A stretch of 6,745 bases of DNA from Lachnospiraceae bacterium UBA3802 (GCA_002369155.1 DFEM01000149.1:1-6745); one strand, 5' to 3'. Positions 1 through 6,088 are shown, counted from the first letter of the stretch. Notes: generated by a model not told the origin, from the letters alone. Program-made: numbers and translations.

Positions 1-542
1 CACTGATTCGTATAATAAAGAACATATCCTTTTTCATCTGTATGAGGATGCTTTGCACACTCTTTAAACTTTGGAAGGGCTTTACTCTTTTTGAAAGAAA
101 TGTACCAAAGTTGTATTCCGTTATCTGCTTCGTCAGCAACTTCAAATCCTTTGTATTTTAGGAATTTAGGATCGGATAAAAACGGCATCTTCTTTGCAGC
201 AGAAAGTATGCAAAGACCATCTTTTCCTTTTGCTTTGCTGTCTTCGATACATGCATTCAATAGATCCGTCGAATATCCGTGACCTTTAAAAGAACCCGAT
301 ACCCAGAGGCAGTCGATGTACATAAAGTTTGGTGCATCAATCGGAACCCAAGCGTTTTCTGCAGGAATGTATTCTATAAAACATTTGCCTCTTTCTGCAC
401 TCTTTAAGAAAACAAGCCCCTCGTCGAATCTGTCCGAAAGCCAGGCTTTCTTGGAAGCCACCTGAACGTCGTTATTGTTTGCTATAGCACAGCAGATGTG
501 TTCTTTTTCTAAATTTTCTTTTGTAACCTGAATGTATTCCAT
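1..542 (-). CDS. YoaP-like GNAT N-acetyltransferase, C-terminus cut by window edge
   Basis: I translated 180 codons from ATG at 542 with no stop before the window edge, so the gene is partial. It begins MEYIQVTKENLEKEHICCAI and carries a GNAT acetyl-CoA loop at residues about 81-95 (VSGSFKGHGYSTDLL), preceded by the beta strand MYIDCLW. This start, and the later FLSDPKFLKYKGFEVAD stretch, resemble the YoaP-type acetyltransferases of Bacillus and Clostridia as I remember them. Those proteins have a second C-terminal domain after the GNAT fold, which would begin near the visible end (GYVLYYTNQ). The family is expected to move an acetyl group from acetyl-CoA to an amine; the substrate is unknown. 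The start lies only three bases after the stop of the MmcQ-like gene, and its binding site GGAGGGG forms the last codons of that gene, so the two are probably translationally coupled. It is the last visible gene of the operon begun by the WYL regulator. Confidence 0.85.
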   Translation of the reverse strand, partial: MEYIQVTKENLEKEHICCAIANNNDVQVASKKAWLSDRFDEGLVFLKSAERGKCFIEYIPAENAWVPIDAPNFMYIDCLWVSGSFKGHGYSTDLLNACIEDSKAKGKDGLCILSAAKKMPFLSDPKFLKYKGFEVADEADNGIQLWYISFKKSKALPKFKECAKHPHTDEKGYVLYYTNQ

Positions 543-545
543 GTT

Positions 546-908
546 TTACCCCTCCAGAATTTCTTTCTGTTTCTTCTTCGTAAGACTTTCAAATACTGTT
601 ATATAAGCCTTATCGAGCATGTCTTTTAACACGTCATAGGGAACTTCACCGTCTGCTTTCACGGAGTTCCAATGAGTTTTATTCATGTAATATCCGGGGA
701 TAATATCTTCATATGTTTTGCGAAGATAATCGCCCTCAAGCGGATCAAGTTTAAGCGTAATGTAAACGGGTTTGTTTCCATCGTCCCTGCAGATTGCTGC
801 AAACATTTTCCCTCCGATATGATAACGAATCCAGTTCCACTCTTCCTGCAAATCTTTGGTAACACCCTTTTTTCCTAAAAGATATTCATCTATCCATTCG
901 TATTTCAT
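546..908 (-). CDS. MmcQ/YjbR family protein
   Basis: This 120-residue protein matches the MmcQ/YjbR family in length and motifs. Seen directly: an N-terminal helix with W6, the strand pair around FAAICRD and VYITLKLDP (about 36-56), and the family signature PGYYMNKTHWNSV at 71-83, followed by two C-terminal helices ending in a lysine-rich tail. The family has a small alpha/beta fold and is often annotated as a putative DNA-binding protein, but its real function is poorly established, so I assign none. The start ATG is five bases after the stop of the RidA gene, and the binding site GGGAAGGA overlaps the last RidA codons. The next gene starts three bases after its stop. Such tight packing supports one operon with the RidA and YoaP-like genes. 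Confidence 0.9.
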   Translation of the reverse strand: MKYEWIDEYLLGKKGVTKDLQEEWNWIRYHIGGKMFAAICRDDGNKPVYITLKLDPLEGDYLRKTYEDIIPGYYMNKTHWNSVKADGEVPYDVLKDMLDKAYITVFESLTKKKQKEILEG

Positions 909-913
909 ACAGC

Positions 914-1285
914 TTATTCCTTCCCGCAGTAAGCCACCGCATCAACTTGAAACTGCAATCCCTCTTTGCCGCCGACATGTGCAAATTCCGTCTGGATGGA
1001 TTTACGCACCGGATACTTTCCGTTGAATCTTTCTTTTATAATATTTTCCATAACGGGAATATTCCAGATATCTCTGAAAAGGCAGTCCATCTGAATCACG
1101 TTCTCCAAAGTAAGACCTACCATTGCGAGTCTCTCCTCCATATTGTCGAATGCCCCGTTTATCTGTTCTTCTATGGTTCCGCCGATATTTCCGACGCAAT
1201 AACCCAGATAACAAAAATCACCTGCCTTTATTATTCCCGAATGTGCCCACTGTTCGTTGACATCATATCTTTCGATTTTGCCCAT
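914..1285 (-). CDS. RidA/YjgF/UK114 family protein
   Basis: A 123-residue protein of the RidA (YjgF/YER057c/UK114) superfamily. RidA proper hydrolyses reactive enamine/imine intermediates made by PLP enzymes; many paralogues have other or unknown jobs. Visible marks are the early HSGIIKAGDFCYLGY strand, the helix EEQINGAFDNMEERLAMVGL (about 39-58), the LENVIQMDCLFRD strand, and KYPVRKSI at 90-97. Its Arg94 sits where RidA keeps the arginine that binds the substrate carboxylate. The C-terminal FQVDAVAY matches the closing strand but has D where many RidA proteins have E. The frame is open back to an ATG at 1363. I chose the ATG at 1285 because GGGAGG lies eight bases upstream, the family start fits there, and the longer form would overlap the regulator gene with an unrelated charged segment. 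Its place after a WYL regulator suggests control by that regulator. Confidence 0.88.
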   Translation of the reverse strand: MGKIERYDVNEQWAHSGIIKAGDFCYLGYCVGNIGGTIEEQINGAFDNMEERLAMVGLTLENVIQMDCLFRDIWNIPVMENIIKERFNGKYPVRKSIQTEFAHVGGKEGLQFQVDAVAYCGKE

Positions 1286-1331
1286 TTCTTTTTCCTCCCA
1301 TACGTTATGAACATATTGTCTGCAGTTTCTT

Positions 1332-2261
1332 TTAATCTGTTCCTGATTTCTTTTTTCTTCCATAAACTTTAATCATATTATCAGCCATCGCTTTAAGTCT
1401 CTCCCTGACTTCTTCGGGTTCGAGTACTTCAACCTTGTCTCCGAATGTCAGCATCCACGAAACAAGATTATCCATATCCGAATAATATTCTTCAAAAAGA
1501 AGCTTTCCGTCCTTCCTTTCACTGTAGCATTTCATCCCGAATTCTTCCACAAGGCGCCACTTCATGTCTGCATCAAAAAGAGCTTTCACCTTGATATTTC
1601 TTGGATACAAAAGCTCCGCCGACATATCCGGCAGGGGAACATTTCTGCACTCGAATTCCTTGTTGGTCAACTCCACTTTGTCCATTCGATTAAGCTTAAA
1701 CAATCTGTAATCTTTTCTTTTAAGACACCACCCGTATACGTACCAGCTGGTCCATTTGAAAACTACATAATACGGCTCGATGGTTCTAACGCTCTCGCCG
1801 GATGGAGCGAAGTATTTGAATTTAATGAGATGCCTTGATTCTATCGCATCCTGTATCATCGATATTTTCGGTGCAAGTGTTGCTTTATACCATGATGATA
1901 AGTCAATCAGTACGGATTCCTTTCCGCTTACAAGTTCCGAAGAACCCGCCTGAATCTTTTCCATAAGCTGACTGTAATAACTGCTGCCGCTGACACTGTC
2001 AAGACTCCTTAGTCCCGCAAGAATCATCTGCATGTCTCTGGATGTAAGAATGGTTCTATCCATCCTGTACCCGCTCATTATGCTGATGCCGCCGCCGACT
2101 CCCTGCGTGGTCTGAATCGGTATTCCCGCCTTGCAAAGAGCCTCAATGTCACGGTTAATCGTTCGCCTCGAAACCTCAAAATGTTCCGCCAGTTCAGGCG
2201 CCGTCGTCATTTCTTTTTGCAGCAATATCGACAATATTCCGATAAGTCTGTCTATCTTCAT
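1332..2261 (-). CDS. YafY-type HTH/WYL-domain transcriptional regulator
   Basis: A 309-residue one-component regulator. Residues 1-60 form an HTH_11/DeoR-like winged helix (LIGILSILLQK, then APELAEHFEVSRRTINRDIEALCKAGIPI, then the glycine-rich wing GVGGGISI). Residues about 138-205 form a WYL domain: RTIEPYYVVFKW, then WYVYGWC, a WYV variant of the name-giving triad, at 173-175, then YRLFKLNRM with R186, K189 and R192. A WYL C-terminal extension follows. WYL domains are thought to bind nucleotides, nucleic acid or other ligands; the ligand here is unknown. The ATG has GGAGTAAGGA just upstream. A good promoter with an inverted repeat over its -35 precedes it, which suggests autoregulation. The gene heads an apparent operon with RidA, MmcQ-like and YoaP-like genes; the gap to RidA is 46 bases. 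Confidence 0.93.
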   Translation of the reverse strand: MKIDRLIGILSILLQKEMTTAPELAEHFEVSRRTINRDIEALCKAGIPIQTTQGVGGGISIMSGYRMDRTILTSRDMQMILAGLRSLDSVSGSSYYSQLMEKIQAGSSELVSGKESVLIDLSSWYKATLAPKISMIQDAIESRHLIKFKYFAPSGESVRTIEPYYVVFKWTSWYVYGWCLKRKDYRLFKLNRMDKVELTNKEFECRNVPLPDMSAELLYPRNIKVKALFDADMKWRLVEEFGMKCYSERKDGKLLFEEYYSDMDNLVSWMLTFGDKVEVLEPEEVRERLKAMADNMIKVYGRKKKSGTD

Positions 2262-2285
2262 ATTTCCTTACTCCTCTGTAACCAT

Positions 2286-2315
2286 ATCATACCAAACATG
2301 ACATCTGTGTGTCAC
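2286..2315 (-). promoter_or_regulatory. Promoter of the WYL regulator operon
   Basis: On the minus strand, GTGACA (2310-2315) and TATGAT (2286-2291) are separated by 18 bases. Each has one mismatch to the sigma-A consensus, and TGG directly before the -10 supplies an extended -10 element. The -10 lies 24 bases before the start codon at 2261, and the -35 is immediately downstream of the preceding terminator. This is the best-looking promoter in the window. Confidence 0.7.
2299..2314. promoter_or_regulatory. Inverted repeat TGACA-N6-TGTCA, candidate operator
   Basis: Perfect five-base arms (2299-2303 and 2310-2314) with a six-base spacer overlap the -35 element and spacer of the promoter for the WYL regulator operon. 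A dimeric repressor bound here would block RNA polymerase. The likely binder by position is the regulator encoded just downstream. That assignment is inference; the arms are short enough to need support from related genomes. Confidence 0.45.
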
Positions 2316-2318
2316 GTT

Positions 2319-2358
2319 TAAAAATAAAAAACAGGCCGGGACTTTTTTTGTCCCGACC
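2319..2358 (-). terminator. Intrinsic terminator of the AraC-type gene
   Basis: Read on the minus strand, GGTCGGGAC and GTCCCGGCC pair over nine bases (one G-U) around a loop of seven A residues, followed by TGTTTTTTATTTTT. The stem begins 17 bases after the stop of the AraC-type regulator gene. It is a textbook Rho-independent terminator and separates that gene from the promoter of the WYL operon, which begins directly behind it. Confidence 0.92.
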
Positions 2359-2375
2359 TTAAATCTTTTATCTTC

Positions 2376-3263
2376 TTATTTCTTTTTAATGGGAATCCAG
2401 AGTTCGCAAAAGACTCCTTTTCCGCCGTCAAAATACAGTTCGTAATCGGTTTCTTCCGAAGATTCATAACCCATCTGAGGAAGAAATTCTTTGTAAAAAA
2501 GGCTCCATGTTTTGGCAATGCAGTCGCCGTCTTCCCCGATGCATTCAAATACTACATAAGTTCCGGGATTAACATTCCACTCCCTGAAACCTTTCTTTTC
2601 AAGTTCGGCAAGATCGTACGGTGCGGTATCTTCGTCAACGATAATACCGATACCGTAATCAAAAGTGTCCTGACCTTCAATTGTGGGTGTACATAATCCG
2701 TAGAGATCTCTCTTGCCGTCTTCTCTTAACATCCAGATCGGACCCAGCATCTGATTTGCATTTACTTCTCCCCAGAAATCTGCAACCTCGTGATTTGCTT
2801 CATCATTGATTATTTCATTTTTAAAACTTCTTACAAGTGCCAAAAATTTCTTTGCTTCTGTCTGTACTATTCTGTAATCCATTGTTTTTCCTCCTTCAAC
2901 AGTCAGCTTAATTACCAGTGGATTAAAAAGAACGAGTTTGCCGGATTCTTCCCTGGCTGATTTGGGAGCTATTCCGTGAAACCTTGTAAATGCTTTTGTA
3001 AAGCTTTCCGGTGTTTCATAGCCGTACTTGAATGCAATATCCGTTATCTTGGCATCGGTTTCAACAATTTCTCTTGCTGCCATTGAGAGTCTTCGGTTTC
3101 TTATGTATGCATTGGCCGTCATGCCCGTTAAGAAGCTGAATGCCCTGTGAAACTCGTAGCTTGAAGTGTGCACATGCTTCGCCACGTCTTCATAGTTAAT
3201 CTCTTCCAATAGATGCTCTTCCATATAGGCTATTGCCTGCTGCATTGATGATATCCACTCCAT
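2376..3263 (-). CDS. AraC family regulator with GyrI-like effector-binding domain
   Basis: A 295-residue regulator with an N-terminal AraC DNA-binding domain (about 5-106) containing two helix-turn-helix motifs: INYEDVAKHVHTSSYEFHRAF, then KITDIAFKYGYETPESFTKAF ending in FHGIAPKSAR. Residues about 127-293 form a GyrI-like/AraC effector-binding domain (DYRIVQTEAKKFLALVRSF at its start, GTYVVFECIGE near 234-244, and the closing strands YELYFDGG and CELWIPIKK). This order (HTH first) is that of Rob-like and other multidrug-sensing AraC proteins, whose effector domain binds small, often hydrophobic or cationic, compounds. The ligand and targets are not visible; no transporter gene is next to it. 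The start has AGGAGG seven bases upstream. It ends at a strong terminator and lies 79 bases after the DUF3021 gene with no clear terminator between, so read-through from that operon is possible. Confidence 0.93.
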   Translation of the reverse strand: MEWISSMQQAIAYMEEHLLEEINYEDVAKHVHTSSYEFHRAFSFLTGMTANAYIRNRRLSMAAREIVETDAKITDIAFKYGYETPESFTKAFTRFHGIAPKSAREESGKLVLFNPLVIKLTVEGGKTMDYRIVQTEAKKFLALVRSFKNEIINDEANHEVADFWGEVNANQMLGPIWMLREDGKRDLYGLCTPTIEGQDTFDYGIGIIVDEDTAPYDLAELEKKGFREWNVNPGTYVVFECIGEDGDCIAKTWSLFYKEFLPQMGYESSEETDYELYFDGGKGVFCELWIPIKKK

Positions 3264-3286
3264 TCTTTTACCTCCTGTATGAGTCT

Positions 3287-3315
3287 ATTGTAGGAGCAAT
3301 CCGAATTTGCTTCAT
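3287..3315 (-). promoter_or_regulatory. Possible weak promoter of the AraC-type gene
   Basis: On the minus strand TACAAT (3287-3292) is one mismatch from the -10 consensus. Seventeen bases further up is only ATGAAG (3310-3315), a poor -35 with three matches. It sits 23 bases before the start codon at 3263. If real, it would need an activator or be weak. No hairpin terminator was seen between it and the DUF3021 gene. Confidence 0.35.
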
Positions 3316-3342
3316 TTCCAGCCTTGCGAAATTTTGTCAGGT

Positions 3343-3765
3343 TTATTCTTCGCTGTTTAGTTTCTCAAGTACCTTGTTGGCTCTTTTTATCTGTATGAAG
3401 AAACAAATATAATAAACCAATGCACCGAATATAAACGGAATTGTTATGGATACGAACATGTCCCAATATGCGGTCGGAGCATTTGTTGAAAATCTTCCGT
3501 GAATAAATATTGCAAGAAAAACTATTCCGACCGTTAATGCGTACTGAGCGATTATCACAAGCCAGAAAGGGAATTTTTGAAGGTAAAAATGCAGCGAAAG
3601 AATCAATGTAATCAAAACCGAAAATCCAAGAATCGTAAAAATATTATCAGTATAATATCTGTCGGTAAAATTCAGGGCTCTTTCGTAGAGAAGTTTTCCG
3701 CATGTAATTAACGTAAAGAAAATGCAAACCATCGAGGCAAAATTTCTTTTGTTTATTAATTTCAT
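3343..3765 (-). CDS. DUF3021 family four-helix membrane protein
   Basis: A 140-residue integral membrane protein with four hydrophobic segments at about 8-27, 42-62, 66-88 and 103-126, ending in a charged cytoplasmic-looking tail (KRANKVLEKLNSEE). Size, helix number and position directly after a LytTR gene fit the DUF3021 family. In paired LytTR regulatory systems such as the streptococcal ones, the membrane partner holds back the LytTR regulator; I infer the same role here from gene order, not from a motif. Its ATG overlaps the LytTR stop as ATGA, with AGGAG placed seven bases upstream inside the LytTR coding end, so the two products are probably made in linked amounts. No terminator is visible after its stop. 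Confidence 0.85.
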   Translation of the reverse strand: MKLINKRNFASMVCIFFTLITCGKLLYERALNFTDRYYTDNIFTILGFSVLITLILSLHFYLQKFPFWLVIIAQYALTVGIVFLAIFIHGRFSTNAPTAYWDMFVSITIPFIFGALVYYICFFIQIKRANKVLEKLNSEE

Positions 3766-4220
3766 TTCGCACTCCTTCCTTTAAGATCGTTTAGTCTCCT
3801 ATAAAAATCGTTCTTGTAACTTCGATTCATTATGAGTTTCTCATCGTTCTTTAGAAAAATGATAACTCTCATGTTGATATCACCCTGAAGTTTTTTAATC
3901 TTGTAAATATTTACGATTACGGATTTGCTGATACGCGCAAAGCCGATTTTTGAATACTCTTCAAGGATATCTTTAAGCGCTTCTTTTATCTCAACGCTCA
4001 TATCCTTCGTATAAGCAAAAGTCTTTCGATCCACCGTCTCAATATAGAAAATATCGGTGAGTGCTATCGTGACTTTTTTATCTTCGTATGTGCCTTCTAT
4101 ATAGCGAAGAGTATCTCTTAATCTGTCCAAAACCGCGTTGGTTTCTTCATCTATCTTATCGTAATGAAGTTCCAGATAATTCTCTTCAAGGTTTTCTTCT
4201 TTGGTCTTAATGAGTTTCAT
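3762..4220 (-). CDS. One-component LytTR-domain transcriptional regulator
   Basis: A 152-residue DNA-binding protein with a LytTR domain at about 47-147. Key stretches are VTIALTDIFYIETVDRKTFAY (50-70), FARISKSVIVNIYKIKKL (94-111) and MNRSYKNDFYRRL (131-143), all typical of LytTR proteins, which bind direct repeats about two helical turns apart. The first 45 residues are charged and contain no receiver domain, so it is not a classic two-component regulator. The frame is open back to 4379, but that part would overlap the membrane protein gene. The ATG at 4220 has AAGGA five bases upstream and gives a normal family start. The AAGGA overlaps the stop of the preceding gene; the gap is eight bases. 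It lies between two membrane protein genes and is probably controlled by the second (DUF3021). Confidence 0.92.
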   Translation of the reverse strand: MKLIKTKEENLEENYLELHYDKIDEETNAVLDRLRDTLRYIEGTYEDKKVTIALTDIFYIETVDRKTFAYTKDMSVEIKEALKDILEEYSKIGFARISKSVIVNIYKIKKLQGDINMRVIIFLKNDEKLIMNRSYKNDFYRRLNDLKGRSAK

Positions 4221-4228
4221 ATATATCC

Positions 4229-4936
4229 TTATAAAATAAACATAATGCAAAGCAAAATATAAGACAGTTTTACATTTCTGTTGGTCAAAAGGTAGGCGCT
4301 TCCGAAAACAAATCCACCGACTGCGGTGTAAAGACCTGCACCAAGAGAGCCTTTGGAAACCCAGTGACCAAGTCCCCATGTAAGTGCAACAAGGATTCCT
4401 CCGAAGGGGATTTTATTGTTGTTAAACCATTTTTCAAATGCCATCTGTCCAAAGATTATTATAAGCAAAACAAGCATAACTTCAAAGAGATAATAAATAT
4501 ACTGAAATACAAAAAGAAGGGGTCCGCGGCTGTGAAACTCTGCAAGAACCTTGCTTCCGTTCCAGTCAATCCATGTTGATAAAAGGCAAAGAACGCAACC
4601 GACAACTATAAGAATCCACTGCCATGCTTTAATTTTGTTTTCTTTGTTAAAAAGTGATACCTTCTTTAAATTCGCGATCAAGTCGAGTCCTGATTTTTTC
4701 TTGCATTCTTTTACCACAAGAAGCGCTCCCGCACCCCATGCCACACAGGTTACCACCCAGTGAACTATCATCTGCCATGTATTAAAATCATTTACGCCTC
4801 TTTTATATAAAAACGGTTCAACCACGAATCCCCAGAGAAGCTCGAATCCGATTACTCCGAAAATTTCAATGCCGTAAATCAAAAATCTGAAGCCTTCCAT
4901 AAATCTGTTTGTTTTCTTAATGTTTGTGTTTTCCAT
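4229..4936 (-). CDS. Multi-pass membrane protein, possibly degenerate CPBP/Abi type
   Basis: A 235-residue membrane protein with about six or seven hydrophobic segments (near 16-40, 54-76, 105-121, 138-163, 176-192, 197-216, 223-235) and a basic loop after the second. The C-terminal half recalls CPBP (Abi/CAAX-protease-like) proteins: a long helix, then a short IPFGGI loop, LTWGLGH with His190, and a glycine-rich helix ending in YLLTNRN. However, the place of the catalytic EExxxR motif reads GQMAFEKW, and the last catalytic His/Asn motif is absent, so protease activity looks unlikely. Confidence is high that the gene is real and low on the family. The frame opens at 4975, but I prefer ATG 4936, which has AAAGGA eight bases upstream. 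It is the first gene of the LytTR unit and may be its regulated output or an immunity or sensing partner. Confidence 0.8.
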   Translation of the reverse strand: MENTNIKKTNRFMEGFRFLIYGIEIFGVIGFELLWGFVVEPFLYKRGVNDFNTWQMIVHWVVTCVAWGAGALLVVKECKKKSGLDLIANLKKVSLFNKENKIKAWQWILIVVGCVLCLLSTWIDWNGSKVLAEFHSRGPLLFVFQYIYYLFEVMLVLLIIIFGQMAFEKWFNNNKIPFGGILVALTWGLGHWVSKGSLGAGLYTAVGGFVFGSAYLLTNRNVKLSYILLCIMFIL

Positions 4937-4973
4937 TTCTTTATTCCTTTCGTCTTTTTCGTTCGATGAACAC

Positions 4974-5002
4974 AAAATATCTCAAAAGGAAATGCAAAAC
5001 AA
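4974..5002 (-). promoter_or_regulatory. Possible promoter of the LytTR operon
   Basis: On the minus strand TTGTTT (4997-5002) and TATTTT (4974-4979) are spaced by 17 bases, upstream of the start at 4936. Matches are three of six and four of six, so the promoter would be weak unaided. The paired repeats at 5014-5047 lie just upstream of the -35, a usual place for an activator. The U-rich end of the hairpin overlaps this region, so the T runs may have another cause. Confidence 0.35.
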
Positions 5003-5003
5003 T

Positions 5004-5060
5004 AAAACCTGTGTTAAGTTGCAACTCACAATGTCTAAGTTGCAATTTGGCACAGGTTTT
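5004..5060 (-). terminator. 57-base imperfect hairpin, likely terminator after the acetyltransferase genes
   Basis: Outer arms AAAACCTGTG (5004-5013) and CACAGGTTTT (5051-5060) pair perfectly over ten bases. After a two-by-two mismatch the pairing resumes with two pairs, one mismatch, and eight pairs between TTGCAACT and AGTTGCAA, leaving an 11-base loop. On the minus strand it begins 25 bases after the stop of the acetyltransferase gene and runs into TTTTATTGTTTT, which suits an intrinsic terminator. The plus strand also ends in a T run, so it could act both ways. It is longer and less GC-rich than a usual terminator and contains the paired direct repeats. Confidence 0.6.
5014..5047 (+). repeat. 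Two direct repeats TAAGTTGCAA, 21-base period, candidate LytTR site
   Basis: TAAGTTGCAA occurs exactly at 5015-5024 and 5036-5045; over 13 bases (5014-5026 and 5035-5047) the copies agree at 11. Taken as nine-base units TAAGTTGCA they are 12 bases apart, the spacing known for LytTR operators. Each matches seven of nine positions of the general LytTR pattern with a central GTT. The first copy lies in the self-complementary AGTTGCAACT, which is why it also helps form the hairpin. Binding by the nearby LytTR protein is inference; the match reads on the strand opposite to the operon. Confidence 0.55.
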
Positions 5061-5085
5061 TGTTTAATAATATGTTTTGTGAAAC

Positions 5086-5607
5086 TTATTTTTTTATGGC
5101 ATAAAATCTGTAAAGTTCTTCCTCTTCATCATAAAGATCTTTATACATCTTGGTTTCCGATAACTTAAATCCGATTTTTTCGGCCGTCTTCCAAGAGGGC
5201 GTATTGATATCAAGAATCGTAGCCAGTATCTCGTCTTCGTTGTAATGTTCAAAGAAATAGGATACATACGCTTTTGCCGCTTCGGTTGTATATCCCTTTC
5301 TTCTGTATGCCGATCCGACAAAGTAGCATATTCCGACCTTTTGCATATCTTCGTAATATGTACAGCCGACATTGCCGATAACTTCTCCCGTGTCTTTAAG
5401 AACCACAGTACAAGGAATGTAATCCGCTCTGGGGTCGTCATTTTTAGTTAATTCGAGCGCCTCTTCTATCCATCCTCCCATCCAGTCCGAAAAGTTTTCA
5501 TCAAATCCGATTTCTTCCAAACTTCCGTCTTTTGCCATTTCGGCATAAGCGATTTCATCGCCTTTTTCTATTGATCTGACAATTAATCTGTCTGTTTCTA
5601 TCTTCAT
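5086..5607 (-). CDS. RimJ/RimL-type GNAT acetyltransferase
   Basis: A 173-residue GNAT protein of the Acetyltransf_3 (RimJ/RimL) type. It opens with the usual strand ETDRLIVRSIEKGDE, has the central VIGNVGCTYY and VGICYFVG strands, the acetyl-CoA loop YRRKGYTTEAAKAY at 101-114, and NTPSWKTAEKIGFKL at 135-149, the family's Asn-Ser/Lys helix that closes the active site. It should transfer acetyl groups from acetyl-CoA to an amine, perhaps a protein N-terminus or a small molecule; the substrate cannot be read. The start lies nine bases after the stop of the preceding GNAT gene, and the binding site AGGAG overlaps that TAG stop, so the two are coupled. A long hairpin follows its stop. Confidence 0.92.
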   Translation of the reverse strand: MKIETDRLIVRSIEKGDEIAYAEMAKDGSLEEIGFDENFSDWMGGWIEEALELTKNDDPRADYIPCTVVLKDTGEVIGNVGCTYYEDMQKVGICYFVGSAYRRKGYTTEAAKAYVSYFFEHYNEDEILATILDINTPSWKTAEKIGFKLSETKMYKDLYDEEEELYRFYAIKK

Positions 5608-5616
5608 GCAATTCTC

Positions 5617-6069
5617 CTATCTGTGAATATATAATCTCGTCATTTCGGGTTCATCATCCCCCTGTGCCATGCAAAAGAATTCCCATCCGTAACGTTCATA
5701 AAATCCTGTATGGTCCGTTACAAGATAAAGCGGTGAAATTCCTTTTTCCTTCATATCGCTGACAACAAAGTCAAGAAGTTTACCTGCTATGCCTTTTTTT
5801 CGATGCGCTTCTTCCGTATATACCGCACACACATTGGGGCTTAAATCCTTTCTGTCATGAAAATCATTGTCTATAACTCCCAATCCTCCGACAATTTGGT
5901 CTCCCTGCATGCACAGATACCATCCGTTTTCTGTGTTATTTTCAAGGTAATCCGTCATGCATTCAAGATATGCTTCCTTGGGTACACCCCATTTATTGTG
6001 AAACCATTCTGCTGCCGCATCCTTTAATTCAGGTTTCTCTCTTAATGATAAATAAATGTATTCACTCAT
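5617..6069 (-). CDS. GNAT family N-acetyltransferase
   Basis: A 150-residue single-domain GNAT enzyme. The acetyl-CoA loop is EEAHRKKGIAGKLLDFV at 87-103 with R90-K-K-G-I-A as the Q/RxxGxG/A motif, preceded by the strand NVCAVYT. TDHTGFYERYGWEF at 118-131 is the classic closing helix and strand with the FYERYGW segment. It differs clearly from the other two acetyltransferases in the window, so they are not recent duplicates. The substrate is unknown. The start has AAGGAG six bases upstream. It lies 30 bases after the DUF1062 gene, with a GC-rich hairpin in between, so its transcription may be reduced or set by that hairpin. It overlaps functionally with the next GNAT gene only in class of reaction. 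Confidence 0.92.
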   Translation of the reverse strand: MSEYIYLSLREKPELKDAAAEWFHNKWGVPKEAYLECMTDYLENNTENGWYLCMQGDQIVGGLGVIDNDFHDRKDLSPNVCAVYTEEAHRKKGIAGKLLDFVVSDMKEKGISPLYLVTDHTGFYERYGWEFFCMAQGDDEPEMTRLYIHR

Positions 6070-6088
6070 TTTCTACTCCTTATAAGAA

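Noticed and set aside
914..1363. Longer start for the RidA gene at 1363
   Set aside because: It would overlap the regulator gene and add 26 charged residues unlike the family; the ATG at 1285 has GGGAGG at normal spacing.
947..1372. A 141-codon open frame on the plus strand
   Set aside because: It lies fully antisense to the RidA gene and the end of the WYL regulator gene, has no ribosome binding site or family resemblance, and its composition follows from the coding strand opposite.
3296..3310. GCAAT...TTTGC inverted repeat before the AraC-type gene as an operator
   Set aside because: Only four bases of each arm match, which is expected by chance in a sequence of this length.
3762..4379. 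Longer start for the LytTR gene at 4379
   Set aside because: The added 53 residues lie out of frame within the membrane protein gene and look random; ATG 4220 has its own AAGGA.
4937..4975. Longer start for the CPBP-like gene at 4975
   Set aside because: The extra MCSSNEKDERNKE segment is not membrane-like, and its start would fall on the suggested -10 region; ATG 4936 has a proper binding site.
5004..5060. Small transposable element (MITE) or CRISPR-like repeat
   Set aside because: There are only two repeat copies, no target-site duplication is visible at the ends, and no second copy of the element occurs in the window.
5069..5074. TATTAT as a -10 element placing the long hairpin in a leader
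   Set aside because: No -35-like hexamer lies at a workable distance upstream; the region is simply A/T-rich.
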